Assembly: GCA_000720805.1 (NCBI GenBank)
Contig: JODI01000031.1
Location: forward strand, 30,616-94,615
Source of the DNA: Streptomyces violaceoruber
GTDB taxonomy: Bacteria > Actinomycetota > Actinomycetes > Streptomycetales > Streptomycetaceae
DNA: 64,000 bases
Direction: 5' to 3'
Positions 1-8,095 of the stretch are shown here, piece by piece; position 1 is the stretch's first letter, and every line of letters begins with the position of its first letter. Both the position numbers and the translations under genes were made by a program. The notes beneath the pieces are model-generated. The model had not been told where the DNA came from and ran no database searches. It saw only the letters and a list, made by a program, of their open reading frames with translations.

Positions 1-319
1 TGCGGACGAGGCCGTAGTCCGGGAAGGAGGCGAGATCCGGCCAGTCCAGCTGCAGCCGCACACCTCCGCCGATGATCCTCAGGCCCTTGTTGCGCAGCCA
101 GCCGGCCTCCTCGGAGATGTCGATGCCCATCGCCACGAGCTGCTTGACCGCGCGCGGGGTGAGGCCGTCGCCGCACACCTTCTCGCGCGGGAACTCGGTC
201 TTCTCCAGCAGGAGGACGTCGAGTCCGGCCTTGGCGAGGTGGTACGCGGTGGTGGAGCCGGCTGGCCCGGCGCCGACGACGATCACATCGGCGGTGTTTT
301 CGGAGAGGGGCTCGGTCAC
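1..319 (-). CDS. Geranylgeranyl reductase family FAD oxidoreductase, 5' part only
   Basis: Only the first 106 codons are in the window; the gene runs off the left edge. The GTG start at 319 opens VTEPLSENTADVIVVGAGPAG, with the FAD dinucleotide-binding motif GAGPAG at residues 16-21 and the family motif EFPREKVCGDGLTPRAV further on. Members reduce isoprenoid double bonds. Streptomyces menaquinones carry partly saturated side chains, and in mycobacteria MenJ of this family does that step. With menG 1.3 kb away, a menaquinone-saturating role is a reasonable inference, but substrate cannot be read from sequence. Divergent from the GNAT at 417. Confidence 0.85.
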   Translation of the reverse strand, partial: MTEPLSENTADVIVVGAGPAGSTTAYHLAKAGLDVLLLEKTEFPREKVCGDGLTPRAVKQLVAMGIDISEEAGWLRNKGLRIIGGGVRLQLDWPDLASFPDYGLVR

Positions 320-416
320 GGCGGGATCTCCCCAAGTTCGGAATCTGCGTGCCGACCGGCACTGGACATGGGCAGTCTATTCAGCAGAATTGATCACCCG
401 GCTGAAGGGCTGCCCA

Positions 417-965
417 GTGAACCGAGCTCTCCCCGTAGTACGGTTGCGCGTCCCGACCGACGAGGACGCCGTGGCCTGGCACCGGGCCTTCGCCCACCCG
501 GACGTCATGGAGTTCCACGGCGGCAGGATCGCGGAACTCTCGGTCTACGAGGAGCTCACCGCCCGCCAGCGCCGGCACGACGCCGAGCGGGGCTTCTGCC
601 TGTGGACCATGCTCGACGAGGCCGGGCAGGTCATCGGCTTCACCGGTGCCCAGCCGTGGGAGCAGGCCTGGGGCCCCAAAGGCGAGATCGAGATCGGCTG
701 GCGGCTCGGGCGGGGGTACTGGGGCCGGGGGTACGCGACGGCGGCGGCACGGATCACGCTGGAACGGGTCACGGCGGCGGGCGTGCCGAGCGTGGTCGCC
801 ATGGTCGACGCGCGCAACACCCGGTCCGTCGCGGTGACCAAGCGGCTGGGCATGCGCCTCGCCGAGGTGTTCCGGACCCCGGCGGCGCCCCAGCGGGAGG
901 GTCACTGCTACCGGCTCGACCTGAAGCAGCAGACGGCCACCAACACCGGCAGTCACCGAGAGTAG
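417..965 (+). CDS. GNAT family N-acetyltransferase, RimJ/RimL type
   Basis: 182 residues from a GTG start with AAGGG seven bases upstream. An open frame extends further 5' but overlaps the divergent flavoprotein, so the internal start is preferred. The RimJ/RimL layout is visible: an N-terminal strand (VVRLRVPTDEDAVAWHRAF), the central IGW.LGRGYWGRGYATAA acetyl-CoA-binding segment around residue 100, then VVAMVDARNTRSVAVTKRLGM, typical of these enzymes. They acetylate amino groups of proteins or small molecules; the substrate here is unknown. Alone between a divergent oxidoreductase and a PASTA protein. Confidence 0.85.
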   Translation: MNRALPVVRLRVPTDEDAVAWHRAFAHPDVMEFHGGRIAELSVYEELTARQRRHDAERGFCLWTMLDEAGQVIGFTGAQPWEQAWGPKGEIEIGWRLGRGYWGRGYATAAARITLERVTAAGVPSVVAMVDARNTRSVAVTKRLGMRLAEVFRTPAAPQREGHCYRLDLKQQTATNTGSHRE

Positions 966-1048
966 TCGACTGTCACAGAAAGCCACTCGCAGCTTCCGGG
1001 CGACACCGGGGCGGAGTTACCCTGCCAGTACCGCTGGGGGTGACATCT

Positions 1049-1402
1049 GTGCGTACAACACCCAAATCGCCCGGGGTGCGAGTGCCTAAGCTCGTCGGAC
1101 TGATGGCCATGGACGCTCGCGAGGCAGCCGAGTCGGGCGGCGTTCTGCTCGCCGCTCCCGACCGCCCCGACTTCCCTCGCACCGTCGTCGACTACGTCGT
1201 ACGGCAGTACCCGCCACCCGGAGCCGAGGTGCCGCGCGGCACCGTGGTCACCGTGTGGTTCGACTTCGGCGAGGGGGAGGGCGGCGGAGGCGCGGGCGTG
1301 CACGAACCACGGCTGCCCCGTCCGGGCGGAGGCGGTATACAGCGCGAGCTCGACGAGCCGGGAGATCCCTACGCCGTGGCCGGGTTCGGCTCGCTCTACT
1401 GA
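1049..1402 (+). CDS. Small PASTA-domain protein
   Basis: 117 residues. The GTG at 1049 is chosen because GGGGGTGA lies six bases upstream; a GTG at 1040 is in frame but lies inside that sequence. Residues 9-70 form one PASTA module: VPKLVGLMAMDAREAAESGG, then VVRQYPPPGAEVPRGTVVTVWF. PASTA domains are usually tandem, extracellular parts of Ser/Thr kinases or penicillin-binding proteins. Here there is a single copy with no membrane segment or signal peptide, followed by a Gly/Pro/Glu-rich tail. A soluble binding or regulatory role is possible but unproven. Confidence 0.8.
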   Translation: MRTTPKSPGVRVPKLVGLMAMDAREAAESGGVLLAAPDRPDFPRTVVDYVVRQYPPPGAEVPRGTVVTVWFDFGEGEGGGGAGVHEPRLPRPGGGGIQRELDEPGDPYAVAGFGSLY

Positions 1403-1490
1403 TCGCGGGTCACCGGCCGGCGGTTGACGACCGGCGATTGCCGGCCGTCGGCAATAGCGGCTACTGGTCCGCCGACTGCCACCTACCGCC

Positions 1491-1640
1491 CGTCGGCTAC
1501 GGGCTATCGGCCGTCGGCTACGGGTTACGGCCGTCGGCTACGGGTTACGGCCGTCGGCTGCCGACTACCGCCCGCCGGCGCCACCGGCCGACGGCTACGA
1601 CTACCCCCCGCCGGCGCCACCGGCCGACGGCTACGGCTAC
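1491..1640. repeat. Two adjacent GC-rich tandem repeats beside the menG stop
   Basis: From about 1491 to 1560 a 20-21 bp unit containing CGTCGGCTACGGGTTACGG occurs three times plus a partial copy. From 1571 to 1640 a 36 bp unit containing GCCGGCGCCACCGGCCGAC occurs twice. The array lies between the PASTA stop at 1402 and the menG stop at 1643, and the menG stop codon sits in the last TAC-rich copy. It fills most of this intergenic space. Frames through it read as GYRPSAT-like repeats but have no plausible start. Confidence 0.85.
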
Positions 1641-1642
1641 GG

Positions 1643-2344
1643 CTACCGGCCGTCGGCCTTGAATCCCCGGTGCAGTGCCACGATGCCGCCGGTCAGGTTG
1701 CGCCAGGCCACTTTCGACCAGCCGGCCTTCTGCAGTCGCTGGGCGAGAGCGCTCTGGTCGGGCCAGGCGCGGATGGACTCGGCGAGGTAGACGTACGCGT
1801 CGGGATTCGAGGACACCGTGCGCGCGACCGGCGGCAGGGCGCGCATCAGGTACTCGGTGTAGACGGTCCTGAAGGGCGCCCAGGTCGGGTGCGAGAACTC
1901 GCAGATCACGACCCGGCCGCCGGGCTTGGTCACCCGGTACATCTCCCGCAGGGCGGCGTCGGTGTCCTGCACGTTGCGCAGCCCGAAGGAGATCGTGACG
2001 GCGTCGAAGGTGTCGTCCTTGAAGGGCAGCTTCGTCGCGTCGCCCGCGGTGAACGGCAGCCAGGTGTGCTTGCGCTTGCCGACCTGGAGCATGCCGAGCG
2101 AGAAGTCGCAGGGGACGACGTACGCGCCGGTGCGGGCGAAGGGCAGTGAGGACGTGGCCGTGCCGGCGGCCAGGTCCAGGACCTTCTGCGCGGGGCGGGC
2201 GTCGACGGCCTTGGCGACCTCCCTGCGCCAGACCCGGTCCTGGCCGAGCGAGAGCACGTCGTTCGTCAGGTCGTACCGTTCCGCCACGTCGTCGAACATC
2301 GAGGCGACTTCGTGCGGCTGCTTGTTCAGGGAGGCGCGGGTCAC
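1643..2344 (-). CDS. menG: Demethylmenaquinone methyltransferase
   Basis: 233 residues. Transfers a methyl group from S-adenosylmethionine to demethylmenaquinone, the last step of menaquinone synthesis, at the cytoplasmic membrane face. UbiE/MenG features: [26 protein letters not shown] at residues 16-41, SAM-binding motif [12 protein letters not shown] at 56-66, then FGLRNV and [18 protein letters not shown] downstream. The GTG start VTRASLNKQ is used; the frame continues 5' but without family similarity. Length is normal for the family. Its partners mqnA, mqnC, mqnE, mqnP and mqnL lie elsewhere in the window. Confidence 0.95.
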   Translation of the reverse strand: MTRASLNKQPHEVASMFDDVAERYDLTNDVLSLGQDRVWRREVAKAVDARPAQKVLDLAAGTATSSLPFARTGAYVVPCDFSLGMLQVGKRKHTWLPFTAGDATKLPFKDDTFDAVTISFGLRNVQDTDAALREMYRVTKPGGRVVICEFSHPTWAPFRTVYTEYLMRALPPVARTVSSNPDAYVYLAESIRAWPDQSALAQRLQKAGWSKVAWRNLTGGIVALHRGFKADGR

Positions 2345-2388
2345 GGGCCCATTCTTGCGCACGGGCCCGCCGGGCTCGCCGCACGGGT

Positions 2389-3513
2389 TCACGGAACAAG
2401 CCGCGGTTCCTTCTTCCCGGCCACGTCCTCCACCCATCCGCACAGCAGGACGAACACCGCGATGAGCACCCAGCCGATGCCGAACAGGAACCACTGGCTC
2501 TCCAGCGGCAGGTACCTCTCGAACGCCGGCACCTTCCAGAACTGGTCGATCAGCGGCACGGCGAGGATCAGCGCGATCTCGTGCCAGAGGTAGATCGTCA
2601 CGGCCCGTCCGTTGAAGACCGTGACGGTCCGGTCGAGCCGCCGGAAGGTGGTCAGTCCCGCGAAGTCGATCCGGAAACGGGCCTTTGCCCACATCAGGAG
2701 CATCACGAAGCCGGCCGACCAGAACGCCTGCGCGAGCGGGATCTCGTCCAGGTCGTAGGTGCCGAACTCGGCCTGGTGGGAGAAGGCGTACCAGCCGCCG
2801 TAGCCGATCGCGGCGAGGGAGAGCACGACGACCGCGGCCGGTCTCATCCGCTGGAGCACGCCGTCGCGGTGGGCGAAGCCGAGGATCCAGCAGAAGAGGT
2901 ACGTCGACAGGTCCCACAGCGCGCTGCCGAGCCGGTTGTCCGGGCCCGACCGGACGAAGGTCAGGACCAGGATCGGGGAGAGGGACAGCAGCAGCACCGG
3001 GAGGGGCGCGAGCCGGAAGACCTTCAGCAGGAGCGGGGAGAGGAGGACGAACCACAGGTACGTCCGCAGATACCAGAGGATCTCCCACGCCTGGGCGCCC
3101 CACTGGTTGCCCGGCGGATCGCCCAGCGGCACGATCCAGTAGACGATCTGCCAGCCCGGCATCCAGCCGTGGACCAGCATCGCGGTCACCACGAAGAGGC
3201 CCCAGAACCAGAACGGGGGGAGGAGCCGGCGCAGGCGGCTCCTCACCACCTGGGGCGCGGGACGTTCCAGGGACTTCGCCATCAGGGTGCCGGCCAGAGC
3301 GAACATGATCCCCATGGAGGGGAAGACCATGCCGGCCCAGGCCCAGCCGAAGGTGTGATAGGCCACGACGCGGGTCAGGGCCAGGGCCCTGAGGGTGTCG
3401 AAGTAACGGTCGCGACCCGCGGCCTCGGGCCGCGGCGGAGCACCGGCCTGCGGCAGCGGGGCCGTGTCAGCGAGCGGAACCGCTCGCACCGTGTTCTTGC
3501 TGTGCGCCCCCAT
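2389..3513 (-). CDS. Membrane acyltransferase (acyltransferase 3 family)
   Basis: 374 residues, about ten hydrophobic segments. The family start [24 protein letters not shown] contains the early His used for acyl transfer to sugars. The stop of the upstream fused deacetylase/glycosyltransferase and this ATG share one base (TGATG), so translation is probably coupled. It likely O- or N-acylates the polysaccharide made by that enzyme, at the cytoplasmic membrane. The tail [16 protein letters not shown] is cytoplasmic-looking. Last gene of the three-gene operon running from 6244 to 2389. Confidence 0.88.
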   Translation of the reverse strand: MGAHSKNTVRAVPLADTAPLPQAGAPPRPEAAGRDRYFDTLRALALTRVVAYHTFGWAWAGMVFPSMGIMFALAGTLMAKSLERPAPQVVRSRLRRLLPPFWFWGLFVVTAMLVHGWMPGWQIVYWIVPLGDPPGNQWGAQAWEILWYLRTYLWFVLLSPLLLKVFRLAPLPVLLLSLSPILVLTFVRSGPDNRLGSALWDLSTYLFCWILGFAHRDGVLQRMRPAAVVVLSLAAIGYGGWYAFSHQAEFGTYDLDEIPLAQAFWSAGFVMLLMWAKARFRIDFAGLTTFRRLDRTVTVFNGRAVTIYLWHEIALILAVPLIDQFWKVPAFERYLPLESQWFLFGIGWVLIAVFVLLCGWVEDVAGKKEPRLVP

Positions 3514-5816
3514 CACCCCACCCCCGCCGGGGTCCCGACCTCGCCGGTCCGCTTGAGTTTCTGCCACCTCAGGCGGCCGCCCGTGAGGGCGGTGATGCAG
3601 GAGTGGATGAGGACGAGGTACATCATCTGGCGGTAGGCCAGTTGTTGCAGCGGCATCATCAGCAGGAAGCGGTACTTCTCGCCGTCCAGACGGAAGGCGT
3701 ACGCGGCGCAGACCAGTTGGATCCCCAGCACCGCGCACCACGCCAGCAGTGCCGCCTTCAGGTCGACGAAGATCATCGAGTAGACGGTGAACACGTCGAT
3801 GAGCGGGGCGAAGACCGGCGTGACGATCTGGAAGAGGACCACCAGCGGCATGCCGACCCGGCCGAAGCGGCCCGAAGGACCCTTGTCGGTGAGGGATTTG
3901 CGGTGCTTCCACAGCGCCTGCATGGTGCCATAGGACCAGCGGTAACGCTGGGACCACAGTTGCTTGAGGGAGCCCGGCGCCTCGGTCCAGGCTCGGGCGT
4001 GCTCCTGGTAGACGACCCGCCGGCCCGCGCGGTGCATGGCGATGGTGATGTCGGTGTCCTCGGCGAGGGTGTCCTCGCTCATCCCGCCGACCTCGAGCAC
4101 CGCCTCCCGGCGGAACGCGCCGATCGCGCCCGGGATCGTCGGCATGCAACGCAGCAGGTCGTACATCCGGCGGTCGAGGTTGAAGCCCATCACGTATTCG
4201 ATGTGCTGCCAGGCGCCGATGACGGTGTCGCGGTTTCCCACCTTGGCGTTGCCGGCGACCGCGCCGACCTCAGGGTCGGCGAAGGGCTGCACGAGCTGCC
4301 GTACGGTGTCGGCCTCGAAGACCGTGTCGCCGTCCATCATCACGACGATGTCGTGACTCGCGCTGCGCACACCGTTGTTGAGGGCGGCCGGCTTGCCCGC
4401 GTTCTCCTGGCGGATGACCCGGACGTTCGCCATGCCGAGTGAGTCGGCCGCGCTGCGGGCGATCTCGGAGGTGCCGTCGGTCGAGCCGTCGTCCACGACG
4501 ATGATCTCGATCGGATGGGTGCTCCGCGCCAGCGACTTCAGGGTGTTGGCGATGCACTCCTTCTCGTTGTACGCCGGGACGATCACGCTCACCGGCGGGG
4601 TGACCGGTGGCCCCCAGCTGAACCGGCGCTTGTTGCGCTGTCTGTAGTGGCGGCGGGCGAGGATCAGCATCATCCCGAAGCGGCCCATGACCGCCACGCC
4701 CACCACGGCCAGTCCGACCGACAGCGTGGGCACGGTCCACTCGGCGACGGCGACGGCGCCGACGAGGGCCTTCCCCTCGTAGAGGGTGGCGCCGGTGGCC
4801 TCGCGGTGCGCGGCCTGGAGCCGGGACGTGGCCGAACCCTGCGCCCCTCGTTGTCCGTTCGGCACGCCCGGGAGCTGTTCACCGGTCGCGCCCTGATCGG
4901 GGCCGGCCGCCCCCGACGCCTGCCGCCGGCTCGCGTTCTGCGCCTCGATGACCCCGCTGACGGTGGTGAAGGTGTAGCCCTTCGCCTTCATCTTCTTGAT
5001 GTACACCGGCAGCGCCTCGACCGTCTGCTCGCGGTCGCCACCCGCGTCGTGCATGAGCACCGAGGCGCCCGAAGTCCCCGACGGGGTGGCCCACTCGACG
5101 ATCTTGGAGACGCCAGGCTTCTTCCAGTCGTCACTGTCGGTGTCGACGAAGACGCTGGTGTAGCCGTCCGCGCCGAGTTCCTTGTAGACGGGCCAGCTGT
5201 AGTTGTCGACGGCGTCCGTCTTCGAGGAGTACGGCGCCCGGAACAGCGTGGTCGTGATACCGGCCGCGCCCGCCAGTGCGAGCTGCGTCTGTGTCATCTC
5301 GCGCCGGAGGCGGGCCTCGCTCTGGTAGGAGAGGTCGACATGGGTGAACGTGTGGACGCCCACCTCGTTGCCCTGCTCGACCATGTCCTCCACGATGTCC
5401 GGGTAGCGCGAGACCATCGATCCGACCAGGAAGAACGTGGCCGGGACGTCGTACTGGTCGAGGATCTTCAGGACGTCGGGGGTGTACGTCGGGTTCGGGC
5501 CGTCGTCGAAGGTGAGCGCGATCGTCTTCGCCGGGACGGAGACCGTCGTGGCCTGGCCGCCCCGGAAGGTGATGATCGGCCCGCCGTCGAGGATCGTGTC
5601 GGGGACCTCGCTGGCGCTCGCTCCGTCGCGCACGCGCTGGTCGCCGCCGACCTCGGCGCGCAGATAGCCGTCCAGCAGCATCACGCTGGTCAGTGCGAGC
5701 AGGAGTAGTCCGGCGAGGATGACCCGGGGTTTCTGCAGTGCCGCGGCCTTGCCCGCCGCCCGTTCGATCCGGGTGGGGGCGCGTCGGCGGCGGCGTGGGG
5801 GTGTCGTCGTGGTCAT
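3513..5816 (-). CDS. Fused polysaccharide deacetylase (CE4) and family 2 glycosyltransferase
   Basis: 767 residues in one chain. An Arg-rich cytoplasmic start is followed by a membrane segment near residues 32-49. The CE4 NodB domain follows, with TFDDGPN at 102-108, the metal-site motif HTFTHVD and the RAPYSS motif, facing outside. After a low-complexity linker and another membrane segment comes a processive GT2 domain with VIVPAYNEKE, VVDDGSTDG, MMDGDTVF, EDTD and QRYRW, then membrane helices. This order combines what PgaB and PgaC do separately for poly-N-acetylglucosamine and resembles streptomycete MatB-type synthases (from memory). Likely product: a partly deacetylated amino-sugar polymer. 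Confidence 0.92.
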   Translation of the reverse strand: MTTTTPPRRRRRAPTRIERAAGKAAALQKPRVILAGLLLLALTSVMLLDGYLRAEVGGDQRVRDGASASEVPDTILDGGPIITFRGGQATTVSVPAKTIALTFDDGPNPTYTPDVLKILDQYDVPATFFLVGSMVSRYPDIVEDMVEQGNEVGVHTFTHVDLSYQSEARLRREMTQTQLALAGAAGITTTLFRAPYSSKTDAVDNYSWPVYKELGADGYTSVFVDTDSDDWKKPGVSKIVEWATPSGTSGASVLMHDAGGDREQTVEALPVYIKKMKAKGYTFTTVSGVIEAQNASRRQASGAAGPDQGATGEQLPGVPNGQRGAQGSATSRLQAAHREATGATLYEGKALVGAVAVAEWTVPTLSVGLAVVGVAVMGRFGMMLILARRHYRQRNKRRFSWGPPVTPPVSVIVPAYNEKECIANTLKSLARSTHPIEIIVVDDGSTDGTSEIARSAADSLGMANVRVIRQENAGKPAALNNGVRSASHDIVVMMDGDTVFEADTVRQLVQPFADPEVGAVAGNAKVGNRDTVIGAWQHIEYVMGFNLDRRMYDLLRCMPTIPGAIGAFRREAVLEVGGMSEDTLAEDTDITIAMHRAGRRVVYQEHARAWTEAPGSLKQLWSQRYRWSYGTMQALWKHRKSLTDKGPSGRFGRVGMPLVVLFQIVTPVFAPLIDVFTVYSMIFVDLKAALLAWCAVLGIQLVCAAYAFRLDGEKYRFLLMMPLQQLAYRQMMYLVLIHSCITALTGGRLRWQKLKRTGEVGTPAGVG

Positions 5817-5833
5817 GGGTGGCTGCGTTCCGG

Positions 5834-6244
5834 TCAGTCGGCGACCGTGGTGGCGGACGCGGTCGGTGCGGAACTGGGCCGGGCGCCGGTCGCGGTGCCC
5901 GTGGGCGGAGGGCCGACGGGCCTCGCCGGTGGGGTTCCCGTACGGCCCTGAGGCTGGGCTCCGCCCGAACCAGAGCGCTGGGGACCGCCCTGTCCGCCGG
6001 CGAACGGCACCAGCGAGGACGGGTTGACCGAGGTGCCGATGCCCATGAAGGCCATGCCGAGCACGACCGCGTACCCGAGACAGGCGACACCGACCAGGGT
6101 GCCGATCCGGCGCAGCAGCTTCGACCTGCGGCCGGAGTTGTCCACGAACACGGGCCCTTCGGCGGACCCGTTGCCGCGTTTGCGGCGGCGACCGCGCACA
6201 GGTGCGGCAGCGGCGCGGTTTTCGATGGCGGGCTCAGAATGCAT
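5834..6244 (-). CDS. Small single-pass membrane protein of the polysaccharide operon
   Basis: 136 residues, no recognised family. A basic N-terminus (GRRRKRGNGS and GRRSKLLRRIG) precedes one membrane segment, LVGVACLGYAVVLGMAFMGI, near residues 50-69. The outside part is Pro/Gly/Thr/Ser-rich with no fold visible. It begins the operon 17 bases before the deacetylase/glycosyltransferase. Position suggests an accessory role in synthesis or export of the polymer, such as a scaffold in the membrane. This is inference only. Confidence 0.7.
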   Translation of the reverse strand: MHSEPAIENRAAAAPVRGRRRKRGNGSAEGPVFVDNSGRRSKLLRRIGTLVGVACLGYAVVLGMAFMGIGTSVNPSSLVPFAGGQGGPQRSGSGGAQPQGRTGTPPARPVGPPPTGTATGARPSSAPTASATTVAD

Positions 6245-6540
6245 TCCCCGGATATTAGGGATTCTTCATGTGTCCTAAACTCAGGTTTTCCTGTGAACGC
6301 TCCATGAGAAACTCCTCAACCTGTTCCTTTCCTGAGAGATTCCAAGAAACCCTGCGCAAATCGCACTGGAGGGAAAGGAGTTGGATGTCCGGATTGCGTA
6401 CACCAAAAGACCTGTTTACCCCTTCTGTCCACGCGGTGTCCGGGTGGTGCCCGCGTGGTCGCTGTCCGCGCGACGGCCGACCGGACGTGAGACATTTCCG
6501 CTCCGGACACGTTGTTTATTCATGTCCGGAGACAGAACTC
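6245..6540. promoter_or_regulatory. Divergent intergenic region between polysaccharide operon and GH18-like lipoprotein
   Basis: 296 bases, AT-richer than either flank, especially around 6245-6410. It should hold promoters for both directions. No convincing paired -35/-10 was found. A strong ribosome-binding sequence GGAAAGGAG sits four bases before an ATG at 6385 that is in frame with the lipoprotein at 6541; using it would add 52 residues ahead of the signal peptide. Confidence 0.5.
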
Positions 6541-7632
6541 ATGAGAGCGGGTGGATACGCGATGCGGACTCTCCTGAAGCCGGCGGCAGGGCTCACCTGC
6601 CTGTTCGCGCTGGCCACCGCGGGGTGCTCCGCGGGATCCGACGGCACGTCGGACACGGCACCCGAGGTGTCCAAGAACGCCGGCTCCTCCCCCAACGACC
6701 CCTCGGACCCCTCGGACCCCTCGGACGCCTCGGCCCCCTCCGGCCAGGAGACGGCCACCGCCTACGCCCCCTACGTCAGTGCCACGGAGGCGTCCGACCT
6801 CGACTCCAACGGCTCCCCCACGACGTACCAACTCGCCTTCGTGATCTCCGACGGCAGCGGTTGCACACCGAAGTGGAACGGCACCCGCGCGATCGGCGAC
6901 TCCAGGCTGAAGTCCCGGACATCGCGGCTCACTCAGGGCGGCGCCACGGTCCGTGTCTCCTTCGGCGGGGCGTCCGGCGAGGAGCTGGCGGCGACCTGTG
7001 ACAGCGCGTCCGAGCTGGCGGCGGCGTACGGCGAGGCGCTGGACGCGGCCGGCTCCACCCAGGCCGACTTCGACATCGAGGGCGACGAACTGACCGACGA
7101 CCGCTCGGTCGGCCTGCGCTCCGAGGCGATCGCACTGCTGCAGAAGGAACGCACCGACCTCGGCGTCTCCTTCACCCTCCCGGTGATGCCGTCCGGCCTC
7201 GACGCCGACAGCCTCGCCCTCCTGGCGTCCGCCAACGAGCACGACGTCCAGGTCTCCACCGTCAACCTCATGACGATGAACTACGGGGAGTCGTACGACG
7301 GCGACATGGGCGACTACGCCCTCACCTCGGCGAAAGCCGCGCACACCCAGCTGAAGAAGGTCTTCGGCCTGTCCGACGCGGCCGCCTGGCGGGGCATGGC
7401 CCTCACCTCGATGATCGGCGTCAACGACGTCGCGGGGGAGACGTTCACCGTCGCGGACGCTGCCCAGGTCCGCACCTTCGCCGAGGAGAAGAAGCTCGCC
7501 TGGGTGTCGATGTGGTCGGCCCTCCGCGACCAGCAGTGCGAGGGCGACGACGCCGCGTCCGACGACGCGGCCACCGACTGCAGCGGGGTGAGGCAGAGTC
7601 CGGGGGCGTTCGCGCAGGCCTTCGCCGGCTGA
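6541..7632 (+). CDS. Secreted GH18-like (chitinase-type) lipoprotein
   Basis: 363 residues. Signal peptide MRTLLKPAAGLTCLFALATAGC has a lipobox at ATAGC, so it is probably a lipid-anchored surface protein. A Ser/Asp/Pro linker with DPSDPSDPS repeats follows. The catalytic part has SFGGASG, then ADFDIEGDE. The final Asp-x-Asp-x-Glu of the GH18 DGxDxDxE signature is kept while the first Asp is Thr. LMTMNYG and SMWSALRD match later barrel strands. Likely acts on N-acetylglucosamine polymers, fitting the divergent polysaccharide operon. The ATG at 6541 follows GGAGA; an ATG at 6562 is an alternative. Confidence 0.8.
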   Translation: MRAGGYAMRTLLKPAAGLTCLFALATAGCSAGSDGTSDTAPEVSKNAGSSPNDPSDPSDPSDASAPSGQETATAYAPYVSATEASDLDSNGSPTTYQLAFVISDGSGCTPKWNGTRAIGDSRLKSRTSRLTQGGATVRVSFGGASGEELAATCDSASELAAAYGEALDAAGSTQADFDIEGDELTDDRSVGLRSEAIALLQKERTDLGVSFTLPVMPSGLDADSLALLASANEHDVQVSTVNLMTMNYGESYDGDMGDYALTSAKAAHTQLKKVFGLSDAAAWRGMALTSMIGVNDVAGETFTVADAAQVRTFAEEKKLAWVSMWSALRDQQCEGDDAASDDAATDCSGVRQSPGAFAQAFAG

Positions 7633-7635
7633 GCG

Positions 7636-8088
7636 TCAGCGGCGGCGGTGCACGAGCCGCCCCGCGCACACCGTGGCGACGCACACGCCGGTCTCGTCGA
7701 AGACGGCGAGGTCGGCGCGGCCCGTCGAGCCGATCGAGACGGGGCGCGGTCCGGAGAGGACCAGGACATCGTTGCGTCCGGCGGCGGCCCGGAGTTCCGG
7801 CGTTCCGGCGTACTCCTCGAGGACGGCCACCGACCCGAGCTTGAGCACCGCGTGAACGCGTTCACGCGGTGAGGGCGCGTCCGGGAGCGGCCCCTCGTGG
7901 ACGCGGGCGGGCCCCAGTACGCCGGGCCAGCGCCGTACGCGGGCACCCGGGAACCGTGCCCGGACCTCGGCCAGCGGACCCACCTCGGCGACCCTGGCGC
8001 CCTCGACGGCCACGGCGCCGTCCTGGATGGGCTCCTGCGTGCCGTCCCAGACGTACCGGACCTCGTCCGCGGCGTGAATCGTCAGCAC
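7636..8088 (-). CDS. Stand-alone amidohydrolase composite domain without catalytic barrel
   Basis: 150 residues from a GTG start seven bases after the mqnC stop. Residues 1-60 (VLTIHAADEVRYVWDGT..IQDGAVAVEGARVAEVG) are the N-terminal beta-sandwich strands of amidohydrolases or imidazolonepropionase. The end (GRADLAVFDETGVCVATVCAGRLVHRRR) is the matching C-terminal strand set. The (beta/alpha)8 barrel with the metal-binding HxH is absent; the strand normally leading into it reads PGVLGPARVHEGPL. Enzyme activity of the usual kind is therefore unlikely. The tight link to mqnC suggests a role tied to the futalosine pathway; function unknown. Confidence 0.75.
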   Translation of the reverse strand: MLTIHAADEVRYVWDGTQEPIQDGAVAVEGARVAEVGPLAEVRARFPGARVRRWPGVLGPARVHEGPLPDAPSPRERVHAVLKLGSVAVLEEYAGTPELRAAAGRNDVLVLSGPRPVSIGSTGRADLAVFDETGVCVATVCAGRLVHRRR

Positions 8089-8095
8089 GCGCGCA

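Noticed and set aside
1424..2149. Repeat-rich plus-strand frame reading GYRPSAT repeats
   Set aside because: It runs through a tandem repeat and then antisense through menG; no ribosome site.
2146..3636. Plus-strand open frame of 496 codons
   Set aside because: Antisense to menG and the acyltransferase; no motif.
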